A stretch of 64,000 nucleotides of DNA from NCBI RefSeq assembly GCF_017562075.2, contig NC_054082.1:56347136-56411135 (forward strand), given 5' to 3'. The notes beneath the pieces were generated by a model. That model did not search any database. It saw only the letters and a program-made list of their open reading frames with translations, and was not told where the DNA came from. The stretch is from Anopheles merus (Eukaryota; Arthropoda; Insecta; Diptera; Culicidae). Made by a program: the position numbers and the translations under genes. Shown piece after piece: positions 22,431 to 34,243 of the stretch (the first letter of the stretch is position 1; every line of letters starts with the position of its first letter).

Positions 22431-22705
22431 CATATTTTTTCAAAATAATTTCACTAGTACACCTTAGCAACGAATAGAAACAGGGGAGTGCGCTACCTGC
22501 ATTATACAATATTGCTCGCAAAATACGGCGATGTGACCAGCTTAACATTTTCATCGCCAAAACTAAGCGACTTCTATAAAAAGGTGTAATAATAAAAAAA
22601 GGCAAAACACTCACTCAAAAGTTACGACCTAGCCGGCTGCGGTTGAAGTTGCAAATCATTATTAATTGAAAAAAATTATTGACAGGATTTTTAAATTCTC
22701 TTTTA

Positions 22706-23069
22706 CAGGCGGTCCCCGAGATACACGGTTAATGAGGAATTAAAACGGCCGCAAAATACCGCGTATCTCGAATTTCCGCGTATATCGAATCTTGTGATTT
22801 CTATCCAAAATATCACTAATTTTCGTGCAATTTTGCAAGTAGGGAATGGTTTTCGCCACCAAATTAATTATTTGATATGTTTCTACAGAATTGAACAATT
22901 TTAAACTTTTTTAAATATTATTTTACATTCGTTGAATACGGAAATTATTTGGTATTTCACAATGGATGTGTCAAATTAGTACAATTTGCTCAAAGAACTG
23001 TCAAATTTGGAAAATCGCGTATCTCCGAATCCGCGTATAAGAGGTACCGTGCATCTCGGGGACCGCCTG
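22706..23069. mobile_element. 364-bp pogo/Tigger-like MITE
   Basis: Inverted ends starting CAGGCGGTCCCCGAGATACA at 22706 and its complement at 23069, flanked by TA on both sides. End sequence and TA duplication resemble the pogo/Tigger branch of Tc1/mariner. Noncoding. A relative lies inverted at 50640-50960. Confidence 0.75.
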
Positions 23070-23157
23070 TACTTTGTTATGTTACGTTCATGTTATCTTC
23101 ATCTATACTACGACCAACATACTCGGTTATCCCATGCATTTTGTTTGTTAGCACAAA

Positions 23158-25220
23158 CAAGGTTATTAGACTCTATACAGGTTATGACAAAAGCCTGTTT
23201 TGGCCGATTTCCAATAAAAAAATGAATGAAAAAATTTTGACAGACAAATTGGAATGGTTTGTTTACAATTGGACTGGTTTGTTTACAATTCGACTGATTG
23301 CAACTGGATTGCAATCGTGCAATAGTACGATGTTTTAGGTTGAATTGTTCAATTATTGTAAATCTAATTTTAATTATGTACTTTCTACTGGACTTGTGTA
23401 GAAAGTGGAGAAGGGATTCCGCTATGAATATTCGTGTGTTATCGTATTAAGACCCAACATGTACGAGTTGAAAAATCGTTACGTCGGAAAACGATCTCAG
23501 GACATTAACTTAAGTTTGCTGCAAAATCATGTGTGTATAAGGAATAAGGGAGAGCCGATAAAGAAGCGGATGAAGTAGCCAAATAGTGAGCATATGCTGG
23601 ACGGAAAATGTATGCAGCGGCTGGACATAAAAAAAATCATATCGAACGACACGTTTCTAACCGTAGATTAACATCAAACCGGTCTCTAACAGCACGTGGT
23701 AATTTGATTCATATTTTAGTGAAATGAAAAAGAAATAATTTTATTTTTTAATTTCTCGTAGAATTTCATCACACGAGATTCTTTCCGTCCAAGAACAGTC
23801 CTGTGATCTAGTGATGGGCGTTTCGGAGCGCACCAACGGCTCCGGACTAACGGGTCCGGAGCCAGCTACGCTCCGACGGCTCCGTAGCCGGCTCCGCTCC
23901 AAGGGCTCCGCAACCGGTTCCGGACTAACAGCTCTGCACTCACGGCTCCATTCCAACAACTGCGGAGCCGGCTGCGAGTCCACTGTTCCAGAGCCGTCGA
24001 CGAATCAACGGCTCCGAACTAACGGTTCAATAGAGACAGCATTGCATGCTAGCCTAATCAAAAAACGAATATATCTTCTCGTGGAAGCTAACACACGATG
24101 TGATTGCAGTATTGACATGTATGACGTCATAATATTTTTCATGTTTGATAGAGGCAGATAAACCCTATCCACATTATTTCACTTTTCATACAAATTATAT
24201 GATAAAGAGAAGGAGAAAGAGATGAATATGAGGGTCACCGAGAAGAGCACTTGTGAAGGAAGAGTAGTGGCTGAGCCGGGGAGTAAATGTTGAACTATAA
24301 ACTATAAGTATATTTGTGCTTATGCATAGTTGTTATTTAAGTTATTGTCCGCGGTTCCATGTCGGTTCGTTGCAGTCGTCATGTTCGAGACGATCGTCTA
24401 TGCTGCCACTGTTGCCGTTCCAGTTCAAAGAAAACAAATATTCATTCCGTTTTGGCTGCAGCCTTATTCCTGTGGGGGACGATAATGCATGTCACCTTGG
24501 GTGTAGCTTAAGCAGTGTTTTAGTAAGGACATACCACACAAGCTTCTACCTTATCATCATCTCAGCACCGCAATTTCGAAGGAGGGATACGCATCATCAC
24601 CGCTGCCGCAAGTTCGTCAGTGCCGTCGCGGTCCTTGTTCGGGTCAAGTGCAATAGCGGAACGAAAGTGATGCCGGTAGCATTTTTTGCACCACATCATC
24701 ACAGGTTCCCTGACCAACATCGTCAAAAGGGTGTCATCACATCGATACTCTTTCACTGAATTGTTCCGTGTCCGTTCCAATCCGAATAAAGGACGAGCTG
24801 TTATGCGCGAAGCGACATGGGATCTGGCCACTTCTCATACGAGGGGCAGCATCTGCCCAGTTTGGACACTGTTGCTGCTGGACGGCATGAACTCTCGTCC
24901 ACTGAAGCTAGGACAGCAATACCAAACCTGTAGAACAATTGAAACTGATGAGACAATCCGACGATATCCAGGGCATGTAAGCAAAATTGACTTAGCATTA
25001 ACCAATCCAACATAGAAGTCATATTCTATAAATGATATAACTAGTTAGCATGAAGAATAATTGTAGCAGTAATTTCGTCTTCTGTAAACTTATTTATGTT
25101 GCTCGTGCCAAGCAACAGCTGGTCGGCATCTATTTTGACAGAAAAGTTGTAAACAAGGTATCCATAATGGTGACCCTCTCAAACGCTCTGTCGTAACCTG
25201 TATAGAGTCTAATAACCTTG
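23158..25220. mobile_element. 2.06-kb transposon with 32-bp TIRs and 8-bp duplication
   Basis: The ends CAAGGTTATTAGACTCTATA at 23158 and its complement ending 25220 form a 32-bp inverted repeat with one mismatch. A perfect 8-bp duplication AGCACAAA flanks it (23150-23157 and 25221-25228). Subterminal copies of TTGACAGA and TTGTTTACAA occur near both ends. The interior contains a GGCTCC-rich minisatellite and a GC-richer region with no recognised transposase. An 8-bp duplication with CA..TG ends fits the P or hAT superfamilies; it seems nonautonomous. Confidence 0.8.
23815..24030. repeat. Degenerate GGCTCCG minisatellite
   Basis: Short degenerate units around ACGGCTCCGGA, on both strands, inside the 2.06-kb element. 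It begins beside TAGTGATGGGCG, which resembles some hAT ends, so a nested insertion is possible. Confidence 0.6.
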
Positions 25221-25327
25221 AGCACAAAGATTAGTGTGATTTACCTTAGTGAAAAATGGGAATTTTAAAAGTTTCTTTTACTGTTTTTGTATATTTTATC
25301 TTAATCATCCATGAAGCATATGTTTAC

Positions 25328-25731
25328 TTCTTCTTCTTTTTGGCACAACAACCGGTGTCGGTCAAGCAGCGGCAGATCTAACGGCAGGCGGACTAGGCGG
25401 TCGCCTGGGGCCCCGTAGATTGGTAATCTATAGTATGTATAAAACTGGACAGTGTACTAGCTACGAGGTTCCTGCGAAGGACGTTGGGCCCTGAGGCTGG
25501 CGAATCCTGATACCTCTCGCACGCTTAGTGTATGCGACAGTGCGCGTGACACACTGTCGTCCTCTTGGACGTTGACCGGTGGCAGCGCAACTGCCACGGC
25601 AAGTCCAGGGGTCGGTACGGCTGCCTACAACATTACCATAGCAGAATAGTCAGTCCTACGTATGGCGGCACGTTCGATTCGGGGCTTGAACCCATGACGG
25701 GCATGTGGTTAAGTCGTACGAAATGCAAATG
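25328..25731 (-). repeat. SINE200-like copy, composite
   Basis: The minus strand carries the tRNA-like head (B box GGTTCAAGCCCC) near 25690 and the GAAGAAGAAG tail at 25328. About 260 bp of unrelated GC-rich sequence (25367-25625) lies between the halves, so this is an interrupted or longer variant. Confidence 0.7.
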
Positions 25732-26495
25732 AAGTGGAATTAGCGGGTTTCGACTTAATCAAAGTTATTCTAGTTTTGGCGATATTTTGCCGAGTAAACT
25801 TGCGGGTATTTCCGAATTATGCTGATACAATGGCCGCCCCCTAAAGTCGGACACCTCATATTTTCACCTTTTATCTGATTTTGCGGCACCCTGGACAGTT
25901 CTCTAGACCACTTATCGGAAATCTTTCTTCACAAGTCCTTGAGGACACTCTTTAACTATACAAAAAACCAGACAAAATATCATTTAAAATTTCGGAACAG
26001 TATTTATAAATGTGATAAAAGGTATGAAATTTATGAAGTCCACTGAAATTCGTACAGTCTTCATTTCGTAGCAAAATGAACACGTAATTTGCCAATATTA
26101 ACGTATAAGATGCTAAAATCATTTGATATCCGTTATTATTGCTCCATCGACTATTTTGGGTGGCCAGATATGTTATACATAACCTATGCCAAGCGCTCTA
26201 TGGTCTTAATCAGCCAAAAACCGTGGTTGGAAGGCTGCAACAAAAGTAGCATAGTAATTTTGAAGAGAGTTATTGTTTTGCATAATTTTAGAGTTGCTTA
26301 AACTTTTAGAAGTATCAGAAATGAAGCAGTAATGGAAATGCACTGCCTCACCTGCCATTCACGACCTAATTGCCTCAATGCCGTTGTTCATTATTTAGAT
26401 AGAATAATTACTGATTCGAATTGGTTGAACATTCGTGCACGCAGATGATCACCTGAACTAGTCGATGGACCTTTAATAACTGATATCAAAAAGTT
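25732..26495. other. AT-rich intergenic stretch
   Basis: No gene, RNA or repeat with clear ends recognised. Confidence 0.5.
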
Positions 26496-26498
26496 TAA

Positions 26499-26661
26499 GG
26501 CCGAAAATACACGGACCGGAATTTCGCGGCCGCGGAATTCCGCCTGCTGTCAAATCCATATACAAACTGTCAACGGCAACTTTCTCGAACTGTCATATCC
26601 ATACATTTTTCAGCAAGCGGAATTCCGCGGCCGCGAAATTCCGGTCCGTGTGTTTTCGGCC
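26499..26661. mobile_element. 163-bp PIF/Harbinger-type MITE
   Basis: Two arms of about 52 bp, inverted, with about two mismatches, begin GGCCGAAAA and contain GCGGCCGCGGAATTCCGC. TAA flanks both ends (26496-26498, 26662-26664). GGCC ends with a 3-bp TAA duplication are hallmarks of PIF/Harbinger. The short loop is noncoding. Confidence 0.82.
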
Positions 26662-26973
26662 TAAGAACCATATTGGTCAATATTGGCATGCTGCGTGGTC
26701 ATTTTGTTATTAAATGAACTGAATTAAATTAAATGAATTAAATGAAAACTGTCTGACTTTCAGTGGACCGCATAAATTTCATATCTGTCTTATTTTTTCC
26801 AATCAAGGCATGATTAGTACTAACAGTGTACATATTCAGTTACAGTGAAGTTAATTAAAATATATTAATAGGATTAAGTTAGCTACACTTCCTCGCTTCC
26901 CCATCGTTTAAGTCATTTGATTACAGGCTGTATCGCATATTATGCGGACCATACAAAAAAAAAAAAAAAAAAA

Positions 26974-27117
26974 TACTCGTACGACACACGACATGCCCAT
27001 CATGGGTTCAAGCCCCAAATGAACTGTGCCGCCATACGTAGGACTGACTATTCTGCTATTGGGGGTAATCCGAAAGTCATTGAAAGCCAACCCCACAAGT
27101 GGTTGGCCTTGACTTAG
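26974..27117 (+). repeat. SINE200-like copy
   Basis: tRNA-related head with GGTTCAAGCCCC, then CCGCCATACGTAGGACTGAC and the body to GGCCTTGACT; an A run precedes it and the 3' tail is lost. Confidence 0.75.
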
Positions 27118-27925
27118 TTTGCGTAGTGCTTAATCCGCCCCTGATACGTACAGAGGATAATCGCGTAACCGGAAAATCCGTTACGTAGTCCTGCAACCGT
27201 GCCGATGTTCATGGAAGGACGTGCTTGAGTTTTCGGGTCGCTGGCCAGAGATGGATGGGTAAGATAACGGCTAGACCACGAGAGCCTGGAAAAAGATATT
27301 CGTGCTTTTGAACCTGGAAAAATACGATGCAGAAGCTCGTCAACACAGACCTATAATTACGGAGCAAAGTTGTATCATTAACAATACGGAACAGCCATTC
27401 CTTGCAAATAAAAAGTTGACTCCTTGTAAAATAGTAGTTGATTCCTTATGAATAAAATAAAATAAAATAAATAAATTAATCATATTTGTGCCGATACATA
27501 CGTCCCATTTTGTTACTACATACGACATAAAAGAAACAATTATGGTATACAAATCCTACAAAATATTTGTTTTTATTTCATAAGCTTGAAGTAGCTATTT
27601 GCATGTTAAAAATATGCTTTCGTTTTCATGTATTTCATGTATGTTTTTCCTAATAGTATCTTACGCAGATTAAAATCAGGTCAGGCCCGAAATGGTAAAA
27701 TTAAAACGGTACTGGTGGATATCTACTCTACCCGCAAGTAGCTAAAACTACCACAACTTCACGTGGATTGTGTTCATTTGTCTTTAGTTCATCTTATGGC
27801 ATGATTTAAAAACCATCCTTATTTTTAGATAATACATTCAAAAATTACTGAATTTGTGAATTTGAGTATTGGTAGAGTAAGTAAAGAGATTGTACGACAA
27901 GATGTAAACATTCCGCATTGCAATT
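27118..27925. other. Intergenic stretch and probable 3' flank of the clarin gene
   Basis: No coding sequence recognised. An AAAAT-type simple repeat lies near 27447-27475. Minus-strand AATAAA near 27570-27576 could end the clarin transcript. Confidence 0.5.
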
Positions 27926-28688
27926 TTAGTACAACATGATCGCGCCTTGGGTTTTATCATCAGTTGGAGGACTTAGGAACTTTTTCCTTTCCCGTTGTTC
28001 CAGACGCGTCGCGACAATCAGTAAAATTAAATTAACCACTACCAACACAATACCCGCGGGTATAAAGTAGAAACTGGATCCCAGTACTACCAGCCCGGTA
28101 CTGTACCAGCTATTGTTACGATCTTCTGCAAGCAGAACGTTGTGGGTGAGGTAGTTGTAGAACTGTACCAGCCAGCAAACAAATGCAATTGTCTGAGAGA
28201 AACCGGTGAATAGGTTGCTTACTAGCAGCACCACCATAGTGCCAGTTTTCTTTGATGCCGATGCCGACTTAAGTACAGATGCGATGGCAGTGATCACACC
28301 ACCCAGAATGCCGAAACCTGTGCCAAGTGCAGCGCCTAACCAAAGCCAATAACTCATAACGTCTGGTTCGTTGCGGATCATTGCCGGAACTGGAAAGTGA
28401 AAAAATATGCTTATTATATCAATACTTGTGTTTGATAAGCAGCAAAGCTGTAGAGACTCCTCTTTACTTACCATCGATTTTATGGTCCCTTAAGCCAAAC
28501 CCAACGTTCAGCCGCCGATGCCCAGAAAACAGTCCAAAATTGACCTGCCCGTTTGATTCATTATAATTTCGCCGCTTTGCATTTCCTTGTATCCAATTGT
28601 TGGTCGTGAGGCTGGCCACTAATAATCCAACGATCAGGCAGCTGGTGAAAAAAGTCACAAACACAATGCTGCGTGTTTTGAGGCTCAT
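27926..28688 (-). CDS. Clarin-like four-pass membrane protein
   Basis: Two coding exons, 28688-28472 and 28389-27926 (GT..AG intron), give one 226-residue frame. Four hydrophobic segments: about residues 8-30, then three in the second exon (starting SYWLWLGAALGTGFGILGG, GTMVVLLVSNLFTGFSQTI, STGLVVLGSSFYFIPAGIV). Between TM1 and TM2, NFGLFSG and a short conserved segment match the clarin pattern YGLFxG, and the C-terminus IMLY resembles that of clarins. Clarins are tetraspan plasma-membrane proteins linked to sensory hair cells and actin; the insect function is not shown here. It could also be assigned to the wider claudin-like tetraspan group. Confidence 0.72.
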
Positions 28689-30192
28689 GGTTTCAAGATT
28701 GATGTTCGTTTAGCACTTTTCAAACGTTATTTTTCTTTACACGTCGTCACTTGACTTTACAAGCAGCAAAATGAGCGTAGAACATATACGCTGTGCTTTA
28801 ATAAAATAAAGATAAAGAAATTGATGTAACTTACTTCGAAAAAAAGGTAAAAATGTTAAGGTACGCGTATATCAAGTAAAAGCTACAATGCTGCAAGATG
28901 CTCAAAGAAGCACGTCCCAACACCGGCATTGTTTTTTTATTTAAACCTTGTCACTCATACCCTATTATGCTACTCAACATTTTTGCACGATGGATGTAAA
29001 ATATTTTAAAAGTTCAATCTAGTAGCCTTCGCATAAGGTTTTTTTAATCTCTGCATAAGAGAAGAGTTCCTTAGCATATACCTATTAAAATGGGTTTAAA
29101 GCGTACTATTGACATTATATACACGCAAGACAAAAATATAAGGCAGCGGCTACGATCATTCAACGTTGGAAAGTATGAATAAGTAAATCGCCCTGTCGTG
29201 AATCTTTTCTTCTTATTTCGTATGCATCACAAAGACGTCCGGCAAGAAAAATGATGATGACATGTTTCGAGGCCTATTCGATGGTATAGTAGAAGCCACC
29301 ATGGATAACTTTTTCTGCATGATCGATACAGTTGGGATAATAGGCTAAGGCTTAGTAAAAGGGCATTAACAAGCAGCATAACAACACATTGCTTTGTAAA
29401 CAAAACTAAACACTTACACATTTAGGCTGGCGCTCACGGTTGGAAAGTTTCTTTGGGTATGGTTGGCAGTAACAGGATGGAGCTACAACATTTCTAAAAC
29501 AATAAACTACTGCCAAAAACGTAACACCATTGCCCTGTTGTTCTTTCGGTTCCACTAATATCGTTTGATGGTATTGGCAACTGCAGTCCTTTTGGTGATC
29601 AAATAGGCGTGATTATACATACTATGGTGGCAGTGCTTGGATCTGTTAATAGCACATTTATGAGAATTTCTATCATTCAATCGATAGTTTCACTTTTTAC
29701 CCCGCTGCTAACACACACTCTTGCTTGAATGAAGACCCTACCTCAGCAAACTGTCGCACGATCGTTGCTCGCACAGTGTTATTTTAGTGGACAACGCAAT
29801 ATTGCTTTATGTTAGTGTGTTTTTGTTTTGTGTGTACGAAAGCATCATTAAGGTTAGTTTTAGAAAAAGAAATTATTTCTCGTGATTAATTAAATCAGTC
29901 GATTGGTTATTCGAATGTTTTATTTTATTTTTTATTATTTCAGTTCTGTACCAAATGGATCTCGGCCGCTATGCTTGAAAACGTCATCGTACTGTCAGTG
30001 ATTTCACTGTCAACTGTCAGTATTGAATTTTCAACTGGCAACAAACGGATGGTGGGTTGTTTTCTTATTACGGCGTATTGTTTTCCGGAAAAGCTAGCGC
30101 GGTCTAATTGATTGGCCTAACTCCTAGCTGTATCTACAAACATAGTATATTTCCTTTGCCGGACACATTGCAGTGCGAAACAAAGCCAGGAT
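28689..30192. other. Intergenic region between clarin and kanadaptin genes
   Basis: The two genes are divergent, so this 1.5 kb must hold both promoters. No conserved ORF is recognised. Kanadaptin's 5' leader probably lies at about 30040-30192. Confidence 0.5.
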
Positions 30193-32352
30193 ATGACGGA
30201 AAAGGCGGATTTCAAGATACCCAACGTAGATCCGAAGGTTTTAACCAAGCTGCGGAAGTCTGGTCTACCAGCGTCTGTTTCAAAGGCGGACATCGCTGTA
30301 CCGACAGGAACGGAACCAAACATCGCCGAGCAGTTTGAGCAGAATAATGTCGAGATTCCTCCGATACCTTATAAGGAACCGTCCTGGTCCCGTAAATGTG
30401 ACCCATCTCAGGAATACAGCTTCGAGGTGGAGAAAAACGGAGTCATTGTTGACAAGATAAAACAACTGCAAAGCAAACCGTTCTGGTTGTTTGGTCGTTT
30501 GCCCAACTGCGATATCAATATGGCACATCCGACGATCTCACGCTATCACGCTATATTCCAGTACCGTGCACCACTTGCACAAGAACAGGATGAAGAGGCC
30601 TCGACCCATCGTGCACATGCAACCAACGAACCGGGATGGTATCTGTACGATCTTAACAGTACGCATGGTACGTTTTTAAACAAACAACAGATACCGCCTC
30701 GCACGTACGTTCTTGTCCGCGTCGGCTACATGATAAAGTTGGGTTCGAGCTCGCGGACTTACATCTTTCAAGGACCCTCCGACGATGGCGAGCTCGGTCT
30801 AACAATCACGGAAATGCGCGAACACATTAAGAAGCGAAAGGAAATGTGCAAAGAGATAAACGAGATCACCCGAAAGGAGCAGGAACGCATTGAAAAGTTG
30901 CAACAGGAACAGCAGGGGATTACATGGGGTATGGCGGAAGATGCGGACGAAGAGACGGACCTTACCGAGAATCCGTACGCTACATCCAACAACGAGGAAC
31001 TGTTTCTGGACGATCCGAAGAAAACTTTGCGCGGATACTTCGAGCGAGAGGGCCACGAGCTGGAGTACAAAGTCGAAGAACTGTCGTCAGGCACGTACTG
31101 TTGCAAGGTGGAGTTGCCGATCGACGATGCCGACGGGCGTCCCATCGTAGCCGAAGTGACAAATAAAGGCAAGAAAAAAGAGGTAGTCGTGCAGTGTGCA
31201 TTGGAAGCATGTCGTGTACTAGATCGGCAGGGATTGCTGCGTCAAGCTAACCATGGTAAGTGTAGATTTAAATCCACAAGCTCGATTATATCCACGACTC
31301 CCAACCGTACTAACCCTTGCATCCTTTAATACCAGAGCCGCGACGACGATTCCAAAAACAATCGGATTCGGACGATGACGACGATTTTCTTGACCGGACG
31401 GGCGCAGTCGAAAAACGACGGCAGCGTAAAGAAGCTGCCAAAAATCCACAAACGCACACATACGCAGACTTGGTAAGTGTATCTTTGGAGTAATTAAAAT
31501 ATTGTTCGCCAAAATGCCTAACCGTTTCCATCACAAATCGCACTCCCCTTTTTTCAGATTCACAAAGAGGCACAAATCCTCGAACGTTTGGAGACGAATG
31601 AATCGAAGATACAAAACGCGCGGCTCATCAAACAGGAAACGCATCTGCCAGAAAATGCCGATGATGTGGACAAATTTTTGGATAACCTGACTAAAGATAA
31701 AGTAATAGACAAGTTCGAGGTTCGGCGTTTGCGCATGGAGCAAGTGCAACTGAATGAAGAGCTTGCCCAAGTGAAGAAACTCATACAAATAACCAAACCT
31801 GTCGATATCGATAAGATTGGATTGGTCAAACATGGAACGTCGGGTGACAAACGTCCAATGTTACCACTATATGGTAAACGCAATAAGCTTCGAAACACTT
31901 TTGGCATCCGCGAATCTAGCATAAAAGCGGAGAAAGATGATGATGCGGAAGCAGCGGAATGTTCCACTTCCATAACAAAGGAAACAAAATCGATTCAAAA
32001 GACAGCTTCGAATAGTGAAGACAATTCCTCCGGAAGCAAGTCCGGTTCGCAGGAAGCGCCAGGTGGACCAAGCAACTATAGAAATGAACGGAAACGGTCA
32101 TCTTTCGTAGCGCAAGCTGACGATCCAAGTAAAGCAGATTCTATAACCGACAGCACTTCTGCCTGCGAGAGCAGTAGTAGCAATAAGAAGAAACGACCTA
32201 GACAACGGATCCGAGATGGTAAATTTCGCGAAAACGTCGATTTTGACGATGCTGTCGAACTAGCGAGCGATGATAAAAATGTCGAATGGGTGCCACCATC
32301 GGGCCAGACTGGTGATGGCAGAACTTCGCTTAATGAAAAGTTTGGATACTAG
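30193..32352 (+). CDS. SLC4A1AP: Kanadaptin (FHA and dsRNA-binding domain protein)
   Basis: Three coding exons, 30193-31255, 31336-31472 and 31558-32352, sum to 1995 bases, exactly 664 residues plus stop, with GT..AG introns. An FHA domain (about residues 90-185; FGRLPNCDI, HPTISRYHAIFQ, DLNSTHGTFLN) is followed by a coiled, charged linker and a dsRNA-binding-like domain (about 270-350; LRGYFEREGHELEY to ALEACRVLDRQGLL). The C-terminal part is acidic/basic low complexity with nuclear-localisation-like KKKRPRQR. Order and length match animal kanadaptin, a largely nuclear protein whose precise role is unsettled. Start chosen at the first ATG (MTEKADF). Confidence 0.93.
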
Positions 32353-32430
32353 TATGAATGTTTCCATACTACAGGATAATTCGTGTAAATTCGAATGCGT
32401 ATTAGTTGCTTATGTGCTCAAGTGACAGTC

Positions 32431-32436
32431 AATAAA
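32431..32436 (+). terminator. Polyadenylation signal of kanadaptin gene
   Basis: AATAAA about 80 bases after the stop codon, followed by A-rich sequence. Confidence 0.7.
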
Positions 32437-32439
32437 AAC

Positions 32440-33080
32440 AGTACAATGAATTTCGAAGCACAAAGTAAGAGTTTGAAAAGACTCATTCCTTTCTTAAAGT
32501 CAGCTGCAAAAACTTTTTTTTATTTAGATTTTTACATTCGTTCCAGATGAGTTAAAATATCCAGATTTTTTCATATATCCATGTCGCCTTTCACCCGCGC
32601 TGCGATTTGACATTTCATAACTGACTGGTAGTTTGTTTTGTTATGAATGTTGTCTTTTCTTTGCTTAATTTTCATACGCAAACCGCATTGAGTAGAGATC
32701 AATGTCGAGAATAGCAAAAAAGTGAGTTTATTCTGTAACAAAAACCAACTCTTCTGCTGCCTACTGATGGTACTATTTAGAGCATTACTTCGATATTATT
32801 GGGTAATAATTTTAGACATCATTATCAATATTAATCCGCAGACTACGAACACCGACGCAGGGTGGTGTGCGAGTGCGAACAATTATTTTTAGCACCATAT
32901 GAATCTGTGATGTAGCTTCGTTCGGACACCCTGAAATCCCGTCCCGTTACAAAAAAAGCAAGTAAGTTACCGTTTCCCTTTCCTGCAATGTGTCCGGTAG
33001 CTCCTGACACGAGTTGGCGTAACCTTGACATACTTCTGCTTGTTTTCCAGCTACTGTACGATTGAAGTGGAGCCGCAGGC
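32440..33080. other. Intergenic region before Naa80
   Basis: No coding sequence recognised; the promoter and 5' leader of Naa80 are expected in the right half. Confidence 0.5.
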
Positions 33081-33596
33081 ATGACGCTACCACCTCCTCA
33101 ACCTGTAATAAGCGAACCGTACAAAGTGGTTCCGATCCACAAACACCGTGAGCTGATGGACCAGTGCATAGCACTAATAAATTCGGAATGGCCTCGATCA
33201 TACACCGCCCGGCTGTGGAGTTTGGAATCATCGAAGGAAACACTACCGACCAGCTTCGTGCTGACGACGACGGACATAAAAGATGAAACCATCGTGCTAG
33301 CTCATGCCAAACTCTCTCCCATTCCGGCGGATCGGGAGGCTGTGTTTGTGGAAAGCGTAGTGGTTACACGGGAGCGGCGTGGCCAAGGAATTGGGAGACT
33401 GTTGATGCAAGAAGTGGAAAAGCATTGCTTCCACAAGCTGCATCTTAAGAAAATTTACCTTTCCACGATTGATCAGCAAGCATTTTACGCGAAACTTGGA
33501 TACAAACTATGCAGTGCAATTAACATTTTCGGGTCACGTCCCACGCTTAACAAGAGCACCAAGAAAATATGGATGTTCAAGAGTGCGGATAGTTAG
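33081..33596 (+). CDS. Naa80: N-alpha-acetyltransferase 80 (actin N-terminal acetyltransferase)
   Basis: Single-exon 171-residue GNAT acetyltransferase. The family-specific opening VVPIHKHRELMDQCIALINSE is followed by WPRSYTARLWSLE, the substrate-binding strand and the acetyl-CoA loop RRGQGIG (Q/R-x-x-G-x-G/A). A FYAKLGY motif follows. NAA80 proteins acetylate the processed acidic N-terminus of actin in the cytosol. Length and motif order fit animal NAA80/NAT6. An ATTAAA hexamer near 33707 may end the transcript. Confidence 0.9.
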   Translation: MTLPPPQPVISEPYKVVPIHKHRELMDQCIALINSEWPRSYTARLWSLESSKETLPTSFVLTTTDIKDETIVLAHAKLSPIPADREAVFVESVVVTRERRGQGIGRLLMQEVEKHCFHKLHLKKIYLSTIDQQAFYAKLGYKLCSAINIFGSRPTLNKSTKKIWMFKSADS

Positions 33597-34243
33597 AGCT
33601 ACTTAAAGACGGGTACTAGGAACACAATTGTATTTATTCTCGTATGTTGATAAGTGCTTAGCCTGCAGTAAGTCTGGTATTGTACTGCTGGGCCTTTGTA
33701 TAGATTAAAGATGCTATTTATTTAGATAAAATTCAACAGTATAGAAACCATTTGACTCAGTGAAACAGTCTCTCGTGGTTCGCAGCGAGCCGTATCATGT
33801 TTTGGCGGTTCGAAAGGTGTGATAAAAATAGGTACTCGAATAACTCCCATCATCACGGTGTGTACAGGGCTGTTTCACGAAGCTAATACCAACCGTACGG
33901 TAACATATGGTTTATATTGCGATATGTTTTTTTTTTAGGATCAATCATGGCTGAATTCATTGCTAAAGCTTATCCTAAAACCACATTACATATACGTTTT
34001 GATTTGGAGCAATAGATTCGGCAGATTAACGTTTTGATGAAAGAAATGTGTATGTTTTCTGACGAACCCTGCTCGCCGGGCTGGACAGGGTTGGCTGATT
34101 ATGTTTCACAACTAATGACAGTTCATAAATAATGGACGACACGAACACTTTGTTTTCTTGCTATCGTGCATCGTTCTCATCCGTTATTTCGCTGTAGTGT
34201 ACTAGTGTTGTGCTTATTGGTCGTAAAAAAAACTGTATTAAAT
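33597..34243. other. Intergenic region before the MADF-Harbinger gene
   Basis: Contains the 3' UTR of Naa80 and the presumed promoter and leader of the next gene. No other feature recognised. Confidence 0.5.

Noticed and set aside
22222..22614. 130-codon minus-strand ORF
   Set aside because: It lies in MITE sequence (complement of the CAGGCGG ends) and matches no protein.
23741..24161. ORFs with repeated GSGLT/RSRLRS-type residues on both strands
   Set aside because: Translation of the GGCTCC minisatellite.
30280..31210. Several 60-130-codon ORFs on the minus strand across kanadaptin
   Set aside because: Shadows of a well-supported three-exon gene.
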